The position numbers were made by a program, and so were the translations under genes. Shown piece by piece: positions 9,479 to 20,300 of a stretch of DNA of 64,000 nt (position 1 is its first letter; every line of letters starts with the position of its first letter). The notes under the pieces were generated by a model, which was not told where the DNA came from, did not search any database, and worked only from the letters and a program-made list of their open reading frames with translations. Source of the stretch: Pedobacter ureilyticus (GTDB lineage Bacteria > Bacteroidota > Bacteroidia > Sphingobacteriales > Sphingobacteriaceae); the NCBI RefSeq assembly GCF_005925345.1, contig NZ_SSHJ01000008.1, positions 1 through 64,000 of the forward strand, written 5' to 3'.

Positions 9479-10606
9479 CTATTTTGAAACTACACATCTA
9501 AACCCGGTATTTTCAAGCCCCGTATCCGGTGAAGATTTCATTCTTGAAGAAACGCGATAGCCTTTACAATAAGAAGCATTACACATAAACGAACCACCTC
9601 TTACCACCTTTTTTGGTATAGAGGGTTCTTGTGGGTCGTAACTTTTTGTAGGCCCCGTTGGATTTTTAGTAGTTTTTTTAGCTAAGGTTTCATAGTAGTC
9701 TGGCGTGTACCAATCTGATGTCCACTCCCAAACATTACCTGCCATATCGTATAGCTGATATCCGTTGGGTTTAAAAGATTTCACCTTAGCAAGACCAATA
9801 TGTTTATCCCAACCGGTATTAAGATAGGGAAATTGTCCCTGCCAAGTGTTTGCTTTTGGGCTGCCTTTCTCAATATCTTCATTGCCCCAAGGAAAATCAC
9901 TGTTTTTTAAGCCTCCTCTTGATGCATATTCCCACTCTGCCTCTGTGGGCAACCGTTTACCGGCCCATTTGGCATAGGCATTTGCATCATCCCAAGAAAC
10001 ATGAACCACCGGAAAATCTTCTTTACCTTTGATATTGCTCTTTGGTCCTTGCGGATGTTTCCAGTTCGCATTTGGAGTCCAGCTCCACCACTGCCCTACA
10101 TTGTCTAACTGTACTGCGTGGTTTGGAGGAGTAAAAGTTAACGATGCGGGCTGTAAATCTTCCTCATTAGGTTTGGGTGTACCGGGAGGTAGCTGTTTTT
10201 TCAGTTCTTCCCAATCTACTTTACGCTCTGCCGTGGTTATATAGCCCGTTGCTTTTACAAAAGCTGTAAACTGAGCGTTAGTAACCTCTGTTTCATCTAT
10301 ATAAAAATCGTTGAGCTCTACTTGGTGTAACGGATATTCATCACCTCGTCCCTCATCATTATGAGAGCCCATATCAAAACTCCCACCTTTTACCAATACC
10401 ATTCCCTTAAGATTAGCAGCAACACTGTTTAAAGTTTTAAGGCTATCATTTTTTAGATTGGCTGCATATCTGCTGGGTATATTGCTATGACAAGAAGTAG
10501 AATCGTTTTTGGTTTGTGCTGTTTCTTTAGGGTTACCGCAGCCCAGCAAAATAGCAGCAAAACAGACAGCACAAAAATTAATGCGACCTAGATCAAGTTT
10601 CATCAT
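9479..10606 (-). CDS. Formylglycine-generating enzyme, lipoprotein form
   Basis: A 375-residue SUMF1/FGE-fold protein. The N-terminus is a lipoprotein signal with lipobox ILLGC and Cys23, so it is exported and lipid-anchored. Residues of about 70-375 form the FGE domain (MVLVKGGSFDMGS, then WEYASRGG, then NTGFRCV). Unlike GldK, it keeps both catalytic cysteines, Cys342 and Cys347, in SFMCNASYCKGYR, which matches the active-site loop of the copper-dependent human enzyme. It should convert the sulfatase cysteine to formylglycine. The Cys-type sulfatase is the next gene upstream. A lipid-anchored, exported FGE implies that maturation occurs outside the cytoplasm. It is the last gene of PUL1. Confidence 0.88.
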   Translation of the reverse strand: MMKLDLGRINFCAVCFAAILLGCGNPKETAQTKNDSTSCHSNIPSRYAANLKNDSLKTLNSVAANLKGMVLVKGGSFDMGSHNDEGRGDEYPLHQVELNDFYIDETEVTNAQFTAFVKATGYITTAERKVDWEELKKQLPPGTPKPNEEDLQPASLTFTPPNHAVQLDNVGQWWSWTPNANWKHPQGPKSNIKGKEDFPVVHVSWDDANAYAKWAGKRLPTEAEWEYASRGGLKNSDFPWGNEDIEKGSPKANTWQGQFPYLNTGWDKHIGLAKVKSFKPNGYQLYDMAGNVWEWTSDWYTPDYYETLAKKTTKNPTGPTKSYDPQEPSIPKKVVRGGSFMCNASYCKGYRVSSRMKSSPDTGLENTGFRCVVSK

Positions 10607-10622
10607 TACATTTAATAATAGT

Positions 10623-10630
10623 CAAAGTTA
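10623..10630 (-). promoter_or_regulatory. Possible -7 promoter box for the FGE gene
   Basis: On the minus strand the sequence TAACTTTG matches the Bacteroidota -7 consensus TAnnTTTG. It lies 17-24 bases before the first FGE start codon. A TTG occurs upstream, but only about 10 bases away instead of the usual 19-21, so the promoter is incomplete by eye. It may allow FGE expression apart from the PUL1 transcript. Confidence 0.3.
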
Positions 10631-10697
10631 CGCCTAGTCTACAATTTGCAGTTTTATTTTCGTTTAAATATCTTTTATTTTAGTGCAACCTATAGTT

Positions 10698-12203
10698 TTA
10701 TTTGTTGTTGGCGTACAATATACTTTTCAATAAAGCATCTCTCATTTCGGTTTTCTTTTTCAAATATCTTTTGCCTGAAGCAAGATTGGTTGCATTATCT
10801 ATATCGACAGATAAATCGTACAATTCTTCTGCTACAATTACTTGATCAACCACCCGTATCCATGCGTTGTATCTAAAATTTTCGTCTCTTATGGATGAAC
10901 CTACTATTTCTAAATTGTCTTGTGCGCCAAGTGGCCTGGCTACTTGTGTGGTAGCGGTTAATTTTACTTTAGCCACTGGATCTTGAAGTATTGGCATGAG
11001 CGAAACACCCGCCAACTTGCTACTTGCAGGTGCTGGAGGAAGCCTACAGTATTCTATTAATGTAGGATAAAGATCAACCAATTCGGCAATAGAAAAAGTA
11101 GATTTTCCTTTTTGGTTGTTATCTGGCGCAGCTATAATTAAAGGAACCCTGGCACCTAACTCAAAGTTTGTCCATTTACCAAACTGCCCATGTTCGCCAG
11201 CATGGTAGCCATTATCTGATGTAAAAACAATGATCGTATTTTTATCCAACTTTAAACGTTTTAACTCTTCCAATACCTTTCCAACTTGAGCATCCAAATA
11301 GCTAATGGCAGCTAAATAACCATGACGTAATTCTTTTTGTTTCGCCTCGGGTATAAGTCCATCTCCATTTTTAATGTCTTTATAGGTTTTCGCTTCATTA
11401 GAATTTACATAGGCAATATCGGGCACACCCATAACTGGACTGCTGTATTTCACAGATGGCAATTTATTTCTATCGTACAAATCCCAATATTTCTTTGGAG
11501 CGTTAAAAGGCAAATGCGGTTTCCAAAATCCAACTGCCATAAAAAAAGGAACTTCTTGCAACAACCTTAGTTTATTTACCGCAGCATTAGCCACCCTACC
11601 ATCTAAGTAAGCCTCATCGGGCACGTCTACAGCTTGCACCGAAGCTCCTTTCTTCAAATCCTCATGTACTTCAAAAGGTCTGCCCGGAATATACCAATCT
11701 GTAAAATGATTAGCCCAATGAAATTGCTGTGGCTCTGACCAAGACTCGGGGTCTCCTTGTATAGACTGCTCCCCATTATGGTATATTTTACCAATGCCTA
11801 CCGAATAATATCCATTTTTCTTAAAATATTGCGGCAAAGTAACAACTCTAGGATTTACTCCTCTGAAATGAACATCATTAGCCCATATTTTGAGTTCTTG
11901 TGGTTTACGGCCAGTCATTATTGAAGCTCGAGAAGGATTGCAAAGCGGAGCCTGACAGTAAGCCCTTTGAAAAACAACCCCTTCGTTAGCTAAACGTTTA
12001 AGATTTGGAGCAGAAATAGCATCAAAATCTTTTGAAAACAGCAGATTAGAAAGATCATCGGCGATGATAAACAATACATTTTTCTTGGCGGCCGTTTCTT
12101 TTTGTGCCTGCGCACTAGCGTTATTGTTATACAGCAATAAACCTATAAGCATAAAACAGCGAAACAAGGGCCTAGCTATTAATTTAGCATTTATAGTTAT
12201 CAT
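10698..12203 (-). CDS. Exported sulfatase, Cys-type (iduronate-2-sulfatase-like)
   Basis: A 501-residue protein with a signal peptide ending near ASAQA (about residue 33). It belongs to the alkaline-phosphatase/arylsulfatase superfamily: metal-binding Asp pair in FIIADD (49-50), formylglycine site CNPSR with Cys88, and FTSDNGYHAGEHG near residue 330 for the second metal and sulfate pocket. The segments GIGKIYHNG and FMAVGFWKPHLPF resemble iduronate-2-sulfatase-like S1 enzymes, which remove 2-O-sulfate from uronic acids; the substrate here is inferred only. It lies in PUL1 between the truncated PfkB-like gene (10 bases away) and the FGE that probably activates it. Confidence 0.9.
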   Translation of the reverse strand: MITINAKLIARPLFRCFMLIGLLLYNNNASAQAQKETAAKKNVLFIIADDLSNLLFSKDFDAISAPNLKRLANEGVVFQRAYCQAPLCNPSRASIMTGRKPQELKIWANDVHFRGVNPRVVTLPQYFKKNGYYSVGIGKIYHNGEQSIQGDPESWSEPQQFHWANHFTDWYIPGRPFEVHEDLKKGASVQAVDVPDEAYLDGRVANAAVNKLRLLQEVPFFMAVGFWKPHLPFNAPKKYWDLYDRNKLPSVKYSSPVMGVPDIAYVNSNEAKTYKDIKNGDGLIPEAKQKELRHGYLAAISYLDAQVGKVLEELKRLKLDKNTIIVFTSDNGYHAGEHGQFGKWTNFELGARVPLIIAAPDNNQKGKSTFSIAELVDLYPTLIEYCRLPPAPASSKLAGVSLMPILQDPVAKVKLTATTQVARPLGAQDNLEIVGSSIRDENFRYNAWIRVVDQVIVAEELYDLSVDIDNATNLASGKRYLKKKTEMRDALLKSILYANNK

Positions 12204-12213
12204 TTTGAAGGAT

Positions 12214-12723
12214 TTAATTTAAAGATAAGATAATACTTGTAGTAGTTTGATAAGCCGATTTTACAGCTTGTAGCAGGTTAAATTGTGTACCTAAAGCTAA
12301 AGGCAACACCGTGTTAAAAACGTTACCTATAACTTCGGCATCAAAATTTGAATTTAACGGAGCACCTACGATGGTAAAAACTTCATCACTAAAGACTAAG
12401 ACTCCTTTTGCCCCCATGGTTATAATTACGGTATCTACGCCCTTTCCGTACAATTTTAAAGCGGCGATTTTAGCTGTTTCTAAACTAGCTACATTGGTAC
12501 CTGTAAGATTGCCAATTTGTTGCTCGCTAAGTGTAGCCAGCGTAACATATTTTAGTATATTCTCAGCTATTGTTATCGTAGGCAATCCATCCAAAATTAG
12601 CTTTAATCCACTCATACGTGCAGATTGAGCCTCATACAAAGTTTTTTCAGAGGAGCAGTCTAATTGAACCCTACAATACTCTTCCAGGTAACTGCTGGTC
12701 ATCGGTTCGTAGTTTAATCTCAC
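12214..12723 (-). CDS. Truncated PfkB/ribokinase-like protein lacking the catalytic GAGD
   Basis: 169 residues from GTG at 12723, or 162 from ATG at 12702. Residues of about 35-169 match the C-terminal half of ribokinase: GLKLILDGLP, a segment in the place of the usual TPNETE (ATLSEQQ), then GVDTVIITMGAKGVLVF. The N-terminal substrate-binding half (about 130-170 residues of a 300-residue kinase) is absent. The place of the anion-hole/catalytic-base motif GAGD reads NFDAEVIGNVFNT, so Gly-Ala-Gly-Asp is lost. It is unlikely to phosphorylate a sugar. It starts 10 bases after the beta-helix gene stop and ends 10 bases before the sulfatase, inside PUL1. A paralogue lies at 23927-24331. The role is unknown. 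Confidence 0.7.
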   Translation of the reverse strand: MRLNYEPMTSSYLEEYCRVQLDCSSEKTLYEAQSARMSGLKLILDGLPTITIAENILKYVTLATLSEQQIGNLTGTNVASLETAKIAALKLYGKGVDTVIITMGAKGVLVFSDEVFTIVGAPLNSNFDAEVIGNVFNTVLPLALGTQFNLLQAVKSAYQTTTSIILSLN

Positions 12724-12733
12724 AATGTTTCTA

Positions 12734-15667
12734 TTATTTCTTGATGAATTTTAATGTATACCTTCGCTGTTTGTTTTCAAAAAGCAGTAAATAATTGCCC
12801 GTATTCAAGGTAGATACATCTACCTCACAACTCGAAGAACCATCTGCTAGATTTTGTTTAAGCACTTCTCTTCCATCTATAGCAATTAATTTCAATGCTG
12901 CCTTCCCATTAGCTGTGCTATAGTGTACAGTAATTTTATCGCCTGCCGGATTAGGGAAAAAACTGAAACCTTTTATGAATTTTGCCGAAACAATACTGCT
13001 ATAAGTATTACTTCCGTTATGTGCCACTTGCCTTAAACGATAATAACTAATCCCTTCGTTGCGGCTTGCATCTAAAAACTGATACTCGTAAGCTCCGTGT
13101 TTATCGGTGCTTGTTTTTTTTCCTATTGGTAAAAAACCTTCAGCATTTGTTTTTTTCTCTATTACAAATTCTTTTGTACCTAGCCCGTTCTCAGTTTTCC
13201 AGCTAACCACAACAGCCGAACCAAACTTATCGGGTTCTGCCTTAAAAGAAAGTAGGTTGCGTGCCGAGCTATCAAAAGTTACCACCAAATGATGTAAAGA
13301 ATCGGTAGAAATTTGAATGCTAGCATCGGTATTATCGGGATAAAGAATAGTTTGTGGTTCTGCAAAACCTCTTCTAAAGATATAAACAGGATATTTGCCA
13401 TCAATTGCGGTTTTAGGAACTACCGCAATTTCCATTTCGCCTTCGGTTCTTACGAAATAACCAACAGCCAACTGCGACCAGCCTATTTCAGAGCGCCCAC
13501 ATCTATTGATTTCCATTCCATTTTGATCAAAGATGATGATGCTGTAATAATCTGTATTGGTTATCCTCGATATTTTGTCATTCCAAATCGCTACCACTTC
13601 ATTTCCGGCCAAATCTTCCTGAAATTCTCCTTCTTTACGCACTAATGGTGCACCTACTCTATGGTCTACAAGTACATCTAAAGGAGGTGTCGGGTTCAGT
13701 TCAAACTCCCCACTGTTCAATCCGCCGGCAGCAGTAAAAGTTGGCGTACCTGTGGTAGACAGCACTTCTACGCGTTTCTCATTACGAAGGATCAAGCTAT
13801 TGGCATCATCATGGTAATTAAAAAGAAATGCTTGATTAGGCACAGCGCTGTAATTGCCCTTCATGTACCAAACGTGCACCGTATCTCCGCTCTGGTTGTT
13901 GATGGTATTGTTGATAAGCTTAAAGAAAACGGGATGCAACACGATTTGATAAGTGGTGTTGGTAAAACTATTTCCATCAACGGTGTTACCCTCCGAATTG
14001 ATTTTGATGCCGATAGAACAATCTAAAAAATCATTCTTTTTAATCTGATTGTAGAAAGCATAATCTCTGCCCTCTTTAGAAATATCGTAAGAAGGATATC
14101 TGCCCATTCGTGAGGCTACATGTATACCAATAGAATAACCATCGAATGTATTGCTATCTATCACTAAATTATGCGGTATTTCTTCTCTTAGGTTATCATC
14201 CTCACCTGCATTTCTAAATATCGAAATACCGATATGCGAAAGTGAGCTATTGGTAACCAGAGATTTAGCGAACGTATTTCTTCTAAGTTGTGTATTGAAA
14301 AACGTATCGCCTATAAAGTTGCCATAAGAGGGCTGATGTTGAGAGAGCATATTATCCCTGAACAAATTATACCTAAATATATTGCTCTGCGATTTACTGC
14401 CAGAGTAAACGCCGCCCATACCGCTTTCTATGATGGTGCAATTTTGAATAATCGCATTATTTTTTCCGTTTAGATAGATGCCGAAGTTGTTTCTGGTAAA
14501 GGTACAGCTATCTAAAAGCACTGGATGCCCATTGCCTGTATTGGTAAAAACCATTCCTCTGTTGAAACCCGAAATCTTCAGTTTCTTAATCAGCGTGTTT
14601 GCCGTCCCTAACTCTTCATTAAGTGAGTGCCGTAATCCGCCTATGGTAGTGCCATTAGTCCAAGGATCTCTGCCGGCGACGTACAAATCTACCAACGACT
14701 GGCTTTTTTCGGCACTACGCACATCTATCTCTACATTATTTCCATTAATGGTAATACCTTGTTTGGCCACCTCTAAAAGATAAGAACCCACGTAAGCGCT
14801 GCTGAACTCTGGTTGCCATGGTGTAGCACGTGTGCCGAAAACTACATTGCGATCGAGGTTAAATGCTTTTGTGAGCTTGCCAGAACCATCGTAATGACTA
14901 GCCCAAACCGTCTGGTTCCAAGGCTCAAAGGGAGCGTAAATATCTACAACGCCCGTTACCGAGCCTCCAATAGCTAATGCGATGTTGTTGTTTCCGCCAG
15001 TACCATCATTATTGTTAGATTTACCGATAGACAAAGGTGCATTTGCAGCGGTAGCACCCCAAGCGTAAAGCCTAAAGGTGACGGCACTATCGGCAGAAAC
15101 ATTTTGAATGGCTGTAATTCCTGATAAGGTAACCTGATCTTGCAAATCGCCATTCGAATCGGTATTGGTATGGCTAATATCGCTACTGCCTATTTCTGTA
15201 AATACCTTTGCATTATCTGCTTTACTTGGTTCGTTTACACTAAAAGCCCAACGATAAGTATTGGGAGATGTAGACAACCTACGTAAAACTACCCTTAATG
15301 CAGTTAGTGAAACTTTATACCCAGTTTTTGCCTGTACCGAAAACTCGTAATACCTGTTGTTCTGTTGCGCATCAGATTTGGTACCAGCATTGGGGAAAGT
15401 AGCATTAAAAGTGCGTGTGTTTGCTCCGCTCGGTATGCTTGCTCCGGCTCCGCGTTTGAGCACAGAAATTTCTAAATTGGCATGGTTAGTGGTAGAATTT
15501 ACGGTTACTTCTTGCCCAGTAGCGTTACCCGAAGCACCTGTATAACCTCTTGCAAACTGCCAAGCAATTATAGGATTACTGATACTGTTTACTTGTCCAA
15601 AAATTTGGCCCACCTGAAACAAAAGTGCGGCAAATACTACCAACAGATATAGATAATATTTTTTCAT
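12734..15667 (-). CDS. T9SS-secreted right-handed beta-helix protein
   Basis: A 977-residue protein with a signal peptide ending near IFGQ (about residue 25). Residues of about 30-240 form a beta-rich, probably carbohydrate-binding domain. About 290-640 is a right-handed parallel beta-helix built from short N/G-rich rungs (for example NNAIIQNCTIIESGMGGVYSG and VIDSNTFDGYSIGIHV). About 690-800 is an unknown domain, then a fibronectin-like region. The last 75 residues (FSFFPNPAGDKITVHY to KFIKK) are a T9SS type A sorting domain. Beta-helix proteins in PULs are often polysaccharide lyases (PL6-like) or epimerases, but no catalytic site was identified. It is the first enzyme candidate after SusD in PUL1. 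Confidence 0.8.
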   Translation of the reverse strand: MKKYYLYLLVVFAALLFQVGQIFGQVNSISNPIIAWQFARGYTGASGNATGQEVTVNSTTNHANLEISVLKRGAGASIPSGANTRTFNATFPNAGTKSDAQQNNRYYEFSVQAKTGYKVSLTALRVVLRRLSTSPNTYRWAFSVNEPSKADNAKVFTEIGSSDISHTNTDSNGDLQDQVTLSGITAIQNVSADSAVTFRLYAWGATAANAPLSIGKSNNNDGTGGNNNIALAIGGSVTGVVDIYAPFEPWNQTVWASHYDGSGKLTKAFNLDRNVVFGTRATPWQPEFSSAYVGSYLLEVAKQGITINGNNVEIDVRSAEKSQSLVDLYVAGRDPWTNGTTIGGLRHSLNEELGTANTLIKKLKISGFNRGMVFTNTGNGHPVLLDSCTFTRNNFGIYLNGKNNAIIQNCTIIESGMGGVYSGSKSQSNIFRYNLFRDNMLSQHQPSYGNFIGDTFFNTQLRRNTFAKSLVTNSSLSHIGISIFRNAGEDDNLREEIPHNLVIDSNTFDGYSIGIHVASRMGRYPSYDISKEGRDYAFYNQIKKNDFLDCSIGIKINSEGNTVDGNSFTNTTYQIVLHPVFFKLINNTINNQSGDTVHVWYMKGNYSAVPNQAFLFNYHDDANSLILRNEKRVEVLSTTGTPTFTAAGGLNSGEFELNPTPPLDVLVDHRVGAPLVRKEGEFQEDLAGNEVVAIWNDKISRITNTDYYSIIIFDQNGMEINRCGRSEIGWSQLAVGYFVRTEGEMEIAVVPKTAIDGKYPVYIFRRGFAEPQTILYPDNTDASIQISTDSLHHLVVTFDSSARNLLSFKAEPDKFGSAVVVSWKTENGLGTKEFVIEKKTNAEGFLPIGKKTSTDKHGAYEYQFLDASRNEGISYYRLRQVAHNGSNTYSSIVSAKFIKGFSFFPNPAGDKITVHYSTANGKAALKLIAIDGREVLKQNLADGSSSCEVDVSTLNTGNYLLLFENKQRRYTLKFIKK

Positions 15668-15708
15668 TGTATCTAATTTAAAATCTTATGAATGGGAAGT
15701 GATGTTGA

Positions 15709-17286
15709 TTATTTCCAGAGATCGTGCTGCTCTAATTTCTTGTTTATGCCCAATTCGTAACTTGGAATTGGCCAAACCACATCACGCTGCGTTACATTTC
15801 CATAATATTTTTTGGCAGCCCTAATAGCAGCATTGTTACCTGGTTCCACATCAGCATATATTACTTTCATCCTATCATAAAAAATACCCCATCTAACCAA
15901 ATCGTTCTTTCTTAAACCTTCAAAACCCAGCTCTTTGGCCCGCTCGTTTCTAATGGTTAACTTAAAAGTTTCGTAATCTTGATTTTGGATATCTAGCGTA
16001 GGATCTGGTGTATTAATCGGTTTGCCAAAGCCTCTTCTTCTTACTTGGTTAATAGCAGTGTAAGCCGCTTCTGTAGGTGTTTTATTCACTTCGTTCTCGG
16101 CTTCAGCAAGCATTAACAAAACATCCGAATAACGAAGCAATGGAAAGTTTTGTGGCGTTCTATTGCCTTTTGGGGTAACCAGCTCGTACTTTCTGCGCCA
16201 CTTGCCACAATAGCGTGTGTAAATTTGGTTCACACTTGCACTCCAGTTACTTTCTACTGGCGGATTACCTTCGTAGCGAAATGGCGCAATGGTCCAATCT
16301 CGCCTCAAATCTCCAGCTTCGTAAACCTGTAGATGCCATTTAGTAGTGAATAAAACACCCGTTGCCCTACCAATATTATCATCGGCGGTGCCTCCAATAC
16401 CATTAATCATGCCTACCGCACCTGCGCTTCCTGTGTATACACCAATTCCATTTCCCCAAAATTCTACTTCCCAAATACTCTCTTTAAGATCATACTTATC
16501 TTGTGCATAATTGATGAATACTTGTTGGTAAGAGCTATTTAATTGATGATAATTTAGAGAGATTACCTTATTGGCCCACGTAATGGCCTCTTGGTATTTA
16601 GCTACATCGTTAATAGGATTGCCAGCCATATATAAACACACCCTGGCCATTATTCCCCAAACTGCCGATTTGCTCACCCTGCCTGCACTTTCTACTGCAG
16701 TAATATCGGCTACCAAACCCGAAGCTTCTTCCATATCTGCCAAAATCTGATTGTAGATTTCTTTAGCGGCAGTTTTAGGCACTTGTACACTTTCTGGGCT
16801 ACCATCGGCGGCGCTTTTTAGCAGAAGAGGCACATCTCCAAATCTGGATACCAGCATCAAATAATAGTAACTGCGCAAGAATAGAGCCTGTCCCTTAATT
16901 CTATCTCTCTTGGTTTCGTTCATTGCTGGCTTGTGGAGATTTTCTAATAAACGATTTGCCCTATCTATACCTTTGTAAAGCACCGTCCAGTACAGCTGTA
17001 TTTTTGCATCACTAGAAAAAACCGCATAATCGGAAACCGAGGCATTATCTGTAGCATTGTTATTATAACCTTCATCGGCCTCTAAACCTAGCCTGCCCAA
17101 CATGGCACTTGCATACGTTCCATTTTCGGTCATTACCGTATATACCCCATTAAGCGCAAAATCTAATTGTGCCTCTGTTTCATAGTAGTTTTCTGGACTT
17201 AAAAAATCTTCTGGTCTTTCAGTTAGAAACTTTTTACAAGAAAGAGATGTCGTTAAAACGACCATTAATAATAAAAGCTTTTTCAT
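15709..17286 (-). CDS. SusD/RagB-family glycan-binding lipoprotein (PUL1)
   Basis: A 525-residue surface lipoprotein. The signal peptide ends at lipobox TSLSC (Cys17), followed by KKFLTERPEDFLSPENYY, a typical SusD start. It contains the SusD-like N-terminal TPR region (YTVMTENGTY, then IKGQALFLRSYYYLMLVSRFGDVPL) and the C-terminal RagB domain with LRYSDVLLMLAEAENEVN near residue 400. It caps the SusC transporter and captures oligosaccharides at the outer membrane. It lies 18 bases after the SusC stop and 41 bases before the beta-helix gene. Confidence 0.95.
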   Translation of the reverse strand: MKKLLLLMVVLTTSLSCKKFLTERPEDFLSPENYYETEAQLDFALNGVYTVMTENGTYASAMLGRLGLEADEGYNNNATDNASVSDYAVFSSDAKIQLYWTVLYKGIDRANRLLENLHKPAMNETKRDRIKGQALFLRSYYYLMLVSRFGDVPLLLKSAADGSPESVQVPKTAAKEIYNQILADMEEASGLVADITAVESAGRVSKSAVWGIMARVCLYMAGNPINDVAKYQEAITWANKVISLNYHQLNSSYQQVFINYAQDKYDLKESIWEVEFWGNGIGVYTGSAGAVGMINGIGGTADDNIGRATGVLFTTKWHLQVYEAGDLRRDWTIAPFRYEGNPPVESNWSASVNQIYTRYCGKWRRKYELVTPKGNRTPQNFPLLRYSDVLLMLAEAENEVNKTPTEAAYTAINQVRRRGFGKPINTPDPTLDIQNQDYETFKLTIRNERAKELGFEGLRKNDLVRWGIFYDRMKVIYADVEPGNNAAIRAAKKYYGNVTQRDVVWPIPSYELGINKKLEQHDLWK

Positions 17287-17304
17287 TTTATATCGTTTAT
17301 TAGC

Positions 17305-20300
17305 TTATAATCTTACTTTAACACCAAACAAAAGGGTTCTGCCTCTCGGATAGGCAGAATAATCGAAACCTGGCGTTAGCGCTGTGTTTCGTACAGATAC
17401 TTCGGGATCCATACCGGTATAGTTAGTCCAGGTGAGCAAGTTTTGCCCAGAAGCATATACCTCTACCCCATCAATTTTTACCTTTGCCAATAATGATTTT
17501 GGTAGGGCATACGATAACGAAACCGTTTTCAGCCGTAGATAAGAACCATCTTCAATTACACGATCTGAGTACATCCCCCTTGGGCCCTCCCCACCAGTAA
17601 TATTATTTTGACTGCCCTGATTATCCACCGACCACCTGTCTACAAAACTTGCGTATTGATTAAGCCCACCTCTGCGTAAGGCATTCCCTTCAAACATTAG
17701 CCTGTTGGCATTAAAAAGATCATTACCGTACGACCACTGGAAGAACACGTTTAAGCTAAATCCCTTGTAGCTAAAATTATTGTTGAAACCACCGATATGC
17801 TTTGGCAAGGCCCTACCTATAATGGTCTGATCGGCTTCGGTAAGTTGCCCGTCGCCATTTACATCGCGGTATTTGATGTGGCCGGGCTGCACCGCCGAAC
17901 CGTTGTTGGGTATACCCGATTTTAAAACATAAGTACCGTTTGGCTGCAAATCAAAATCTGATATTTGGTATACGCCCAACCAATCGTAGCCATAAAATGA
18001 TGCGGCAGGCATACCAATGCCCGTCATATACATAAACTGGTCGTTGTAGTAACCTCCAGCCCAGTTCATTCGGCTGTAAATGGTTTCTTCTCCTTCGGCC
18101 AATGCCAATACTTTGTTACGATTAAATGAGATGTTAAAATCGCTTTCCCAAACAAAATTTCTGTTCCTGATTGGCGTGGCTTTTAGCGTAAACTCTAATC
18201 CCTCGTTAGATATACTGCCCACATTTTTGAAAATCCTGGTATACCCCGAACTGTTGGGCACGTTGGCATTTAGCAATAAATCTTTGGTTACTTTGCGGTA
18301 GGCATCTGCCACAAAGTGGATGCGGTTTTTCAGGAATGATAAATCTAAACCTATATCGGTTTGTTTGGTAGTTTCCCACCTCAAATCGCTATTACCTAAA
18401 GAAGAAGGAATAGCAGATGGACGAGGTGTACCGTTATTAAATGAATAATAAGATGCGTAAGGCAAAGTAATTGATGAAAGCCTAGAAAAATCTCCAACCG
18501 CATTATTTCCCGTTGCACCATAACTCACTCTTAACTTTCCGTCTGATATGATTTTAGAGTTTTTTAAGAAGTTTTCTCTGCTAAAATTCCAAGCAAAAGC
18601 GCCCGAAGGGAAATATCCCCAATGGTTTTCTGGAGAGAATTTAGAAGAACCATCGGCCCTCATGGTAAGTGTGAAAAGATATTTAGAAGCATAGCCATAG
18701 TTGGCTCTAGCTAAAAAGGAAGCCAGCGTATTACCTGTGTATCTAGAAGAAGTACCTACCGGCGTACCTTCATCTAAACCACTCAGTTCTAGCTCTTCAT
18801 TTGGTACTTGATGAACCGTAAATCCGTTATTTACATCTTTTCTGCGCTGAAAAGTTACCCCCGCGGTTAAATTCAAATTGTGCTTTTTAGCGAACGATTT
18901 TTTATAGCTCAGCACGTTTTCGTTTACCCAATCCATACGGTCGCGATAGTCTATTTCTCCATTAGGGCCACGGGTATTGTTAGGGTGGTCAAATCCTCTA
19001 GCAGTTTGCGAGTTGTAGAAGCCTTCTGCTCTGGTTACCGTTTGCACAATACCGAAAGAAGTTCTAAAATCTAAACCTTTAATAATTGTATAATTGGCAA
19101 ATATGTTGCCCAATAATGATAGATTGTTCCTATTTCGTACTTCATTTTTTACTGAGATAATAGGGTTTACCCTCATATCTTCAATCTCAGGGTCGTTTAG
19201 TTCATCTTCTAGTGGAAATTCATCTGAGCCACCTGCAATAGGGCGATAGCCCCAAGTGTGATAAAGCAAATAGTTAGAATATCCAAAACCGGAGCCATTC
19301 TGCTGTGTAGAAGCCAACTGACCAAAACTAAGATCTTTGGCGTAGTTGATATTTGCACCTACACTTAATTTTGTAGTTACATCATGGTTTAAAGAAATTC
19401 TACCCTGATACCTTTTATACCCTGAATTAATAATTACCCCACCTTGATCAATGTATGATAAAGAAATGGCATATTTTGTTTGAGGGTTTCCTCCTCTAAT
19501 AGACAAATTATGCCTATTCATTACCGCTTGTTTAAACAATTTATCTTGCCAATCTATTCCATTTACCGAACGGTAATCTTCCAAGGTTTTATTAGGCATG
19601 GTTAAATAAAGCTCTTCGGCGGCATCAGGCTGCAATTCTAATTGGTATTTTACAAACTCGTAAGGGTTCATCATTTCCATTCGCTTGGTTACCTCTTGCA
19701 CACCCAAAGACGCATCGTAGGCAACTTCCGTTTTTCCTGTTTTACCTTTCTTTGTTTCGATAATTACTACGCCGTTTGCACCTCTAGATCCATAAATAGC
19801 CGTTGCCGAAGCATCTTTCAAAATAGTGATGGATTCGATATCATCTGGGTTTAAAGCATCAGTTAATGGATCTTCGATAGGAAAACCATCTATCACATAC
19901 AACGGCGAATTACTTTGCGTTAATGAGTTACCTCCACGTATCACGATATTCATTCCCTCTCCGGGCTGCCCTTCGTTCGAAGAAACCTGCACTCCAGCAA
20001 TTCTACCTGCAAGCGCCTGATCAAATGATGCTACCGGAGCTTTTAGTAGCGATTTCATTTCTACCTGAGCTACCGAACCTGTAAGATCCTTTTTCTCTAC
20101 CGCACCGTAACCCACTACCACCACTTCATTTAAGGCTTTATCTTCCTGTTTCATGGTAATATTGATAGCAGCCCTACTGTTGATTTTAATCTCTTGTGTG
20201 GCGTAACCGATAAAGGAAAATACTAAAGTAGCATTGGCATTTTTGGCATTAATAGTGTACTTGCCATCGCTGCCTGAAACTGCCGTAATATTTGTTCCTT

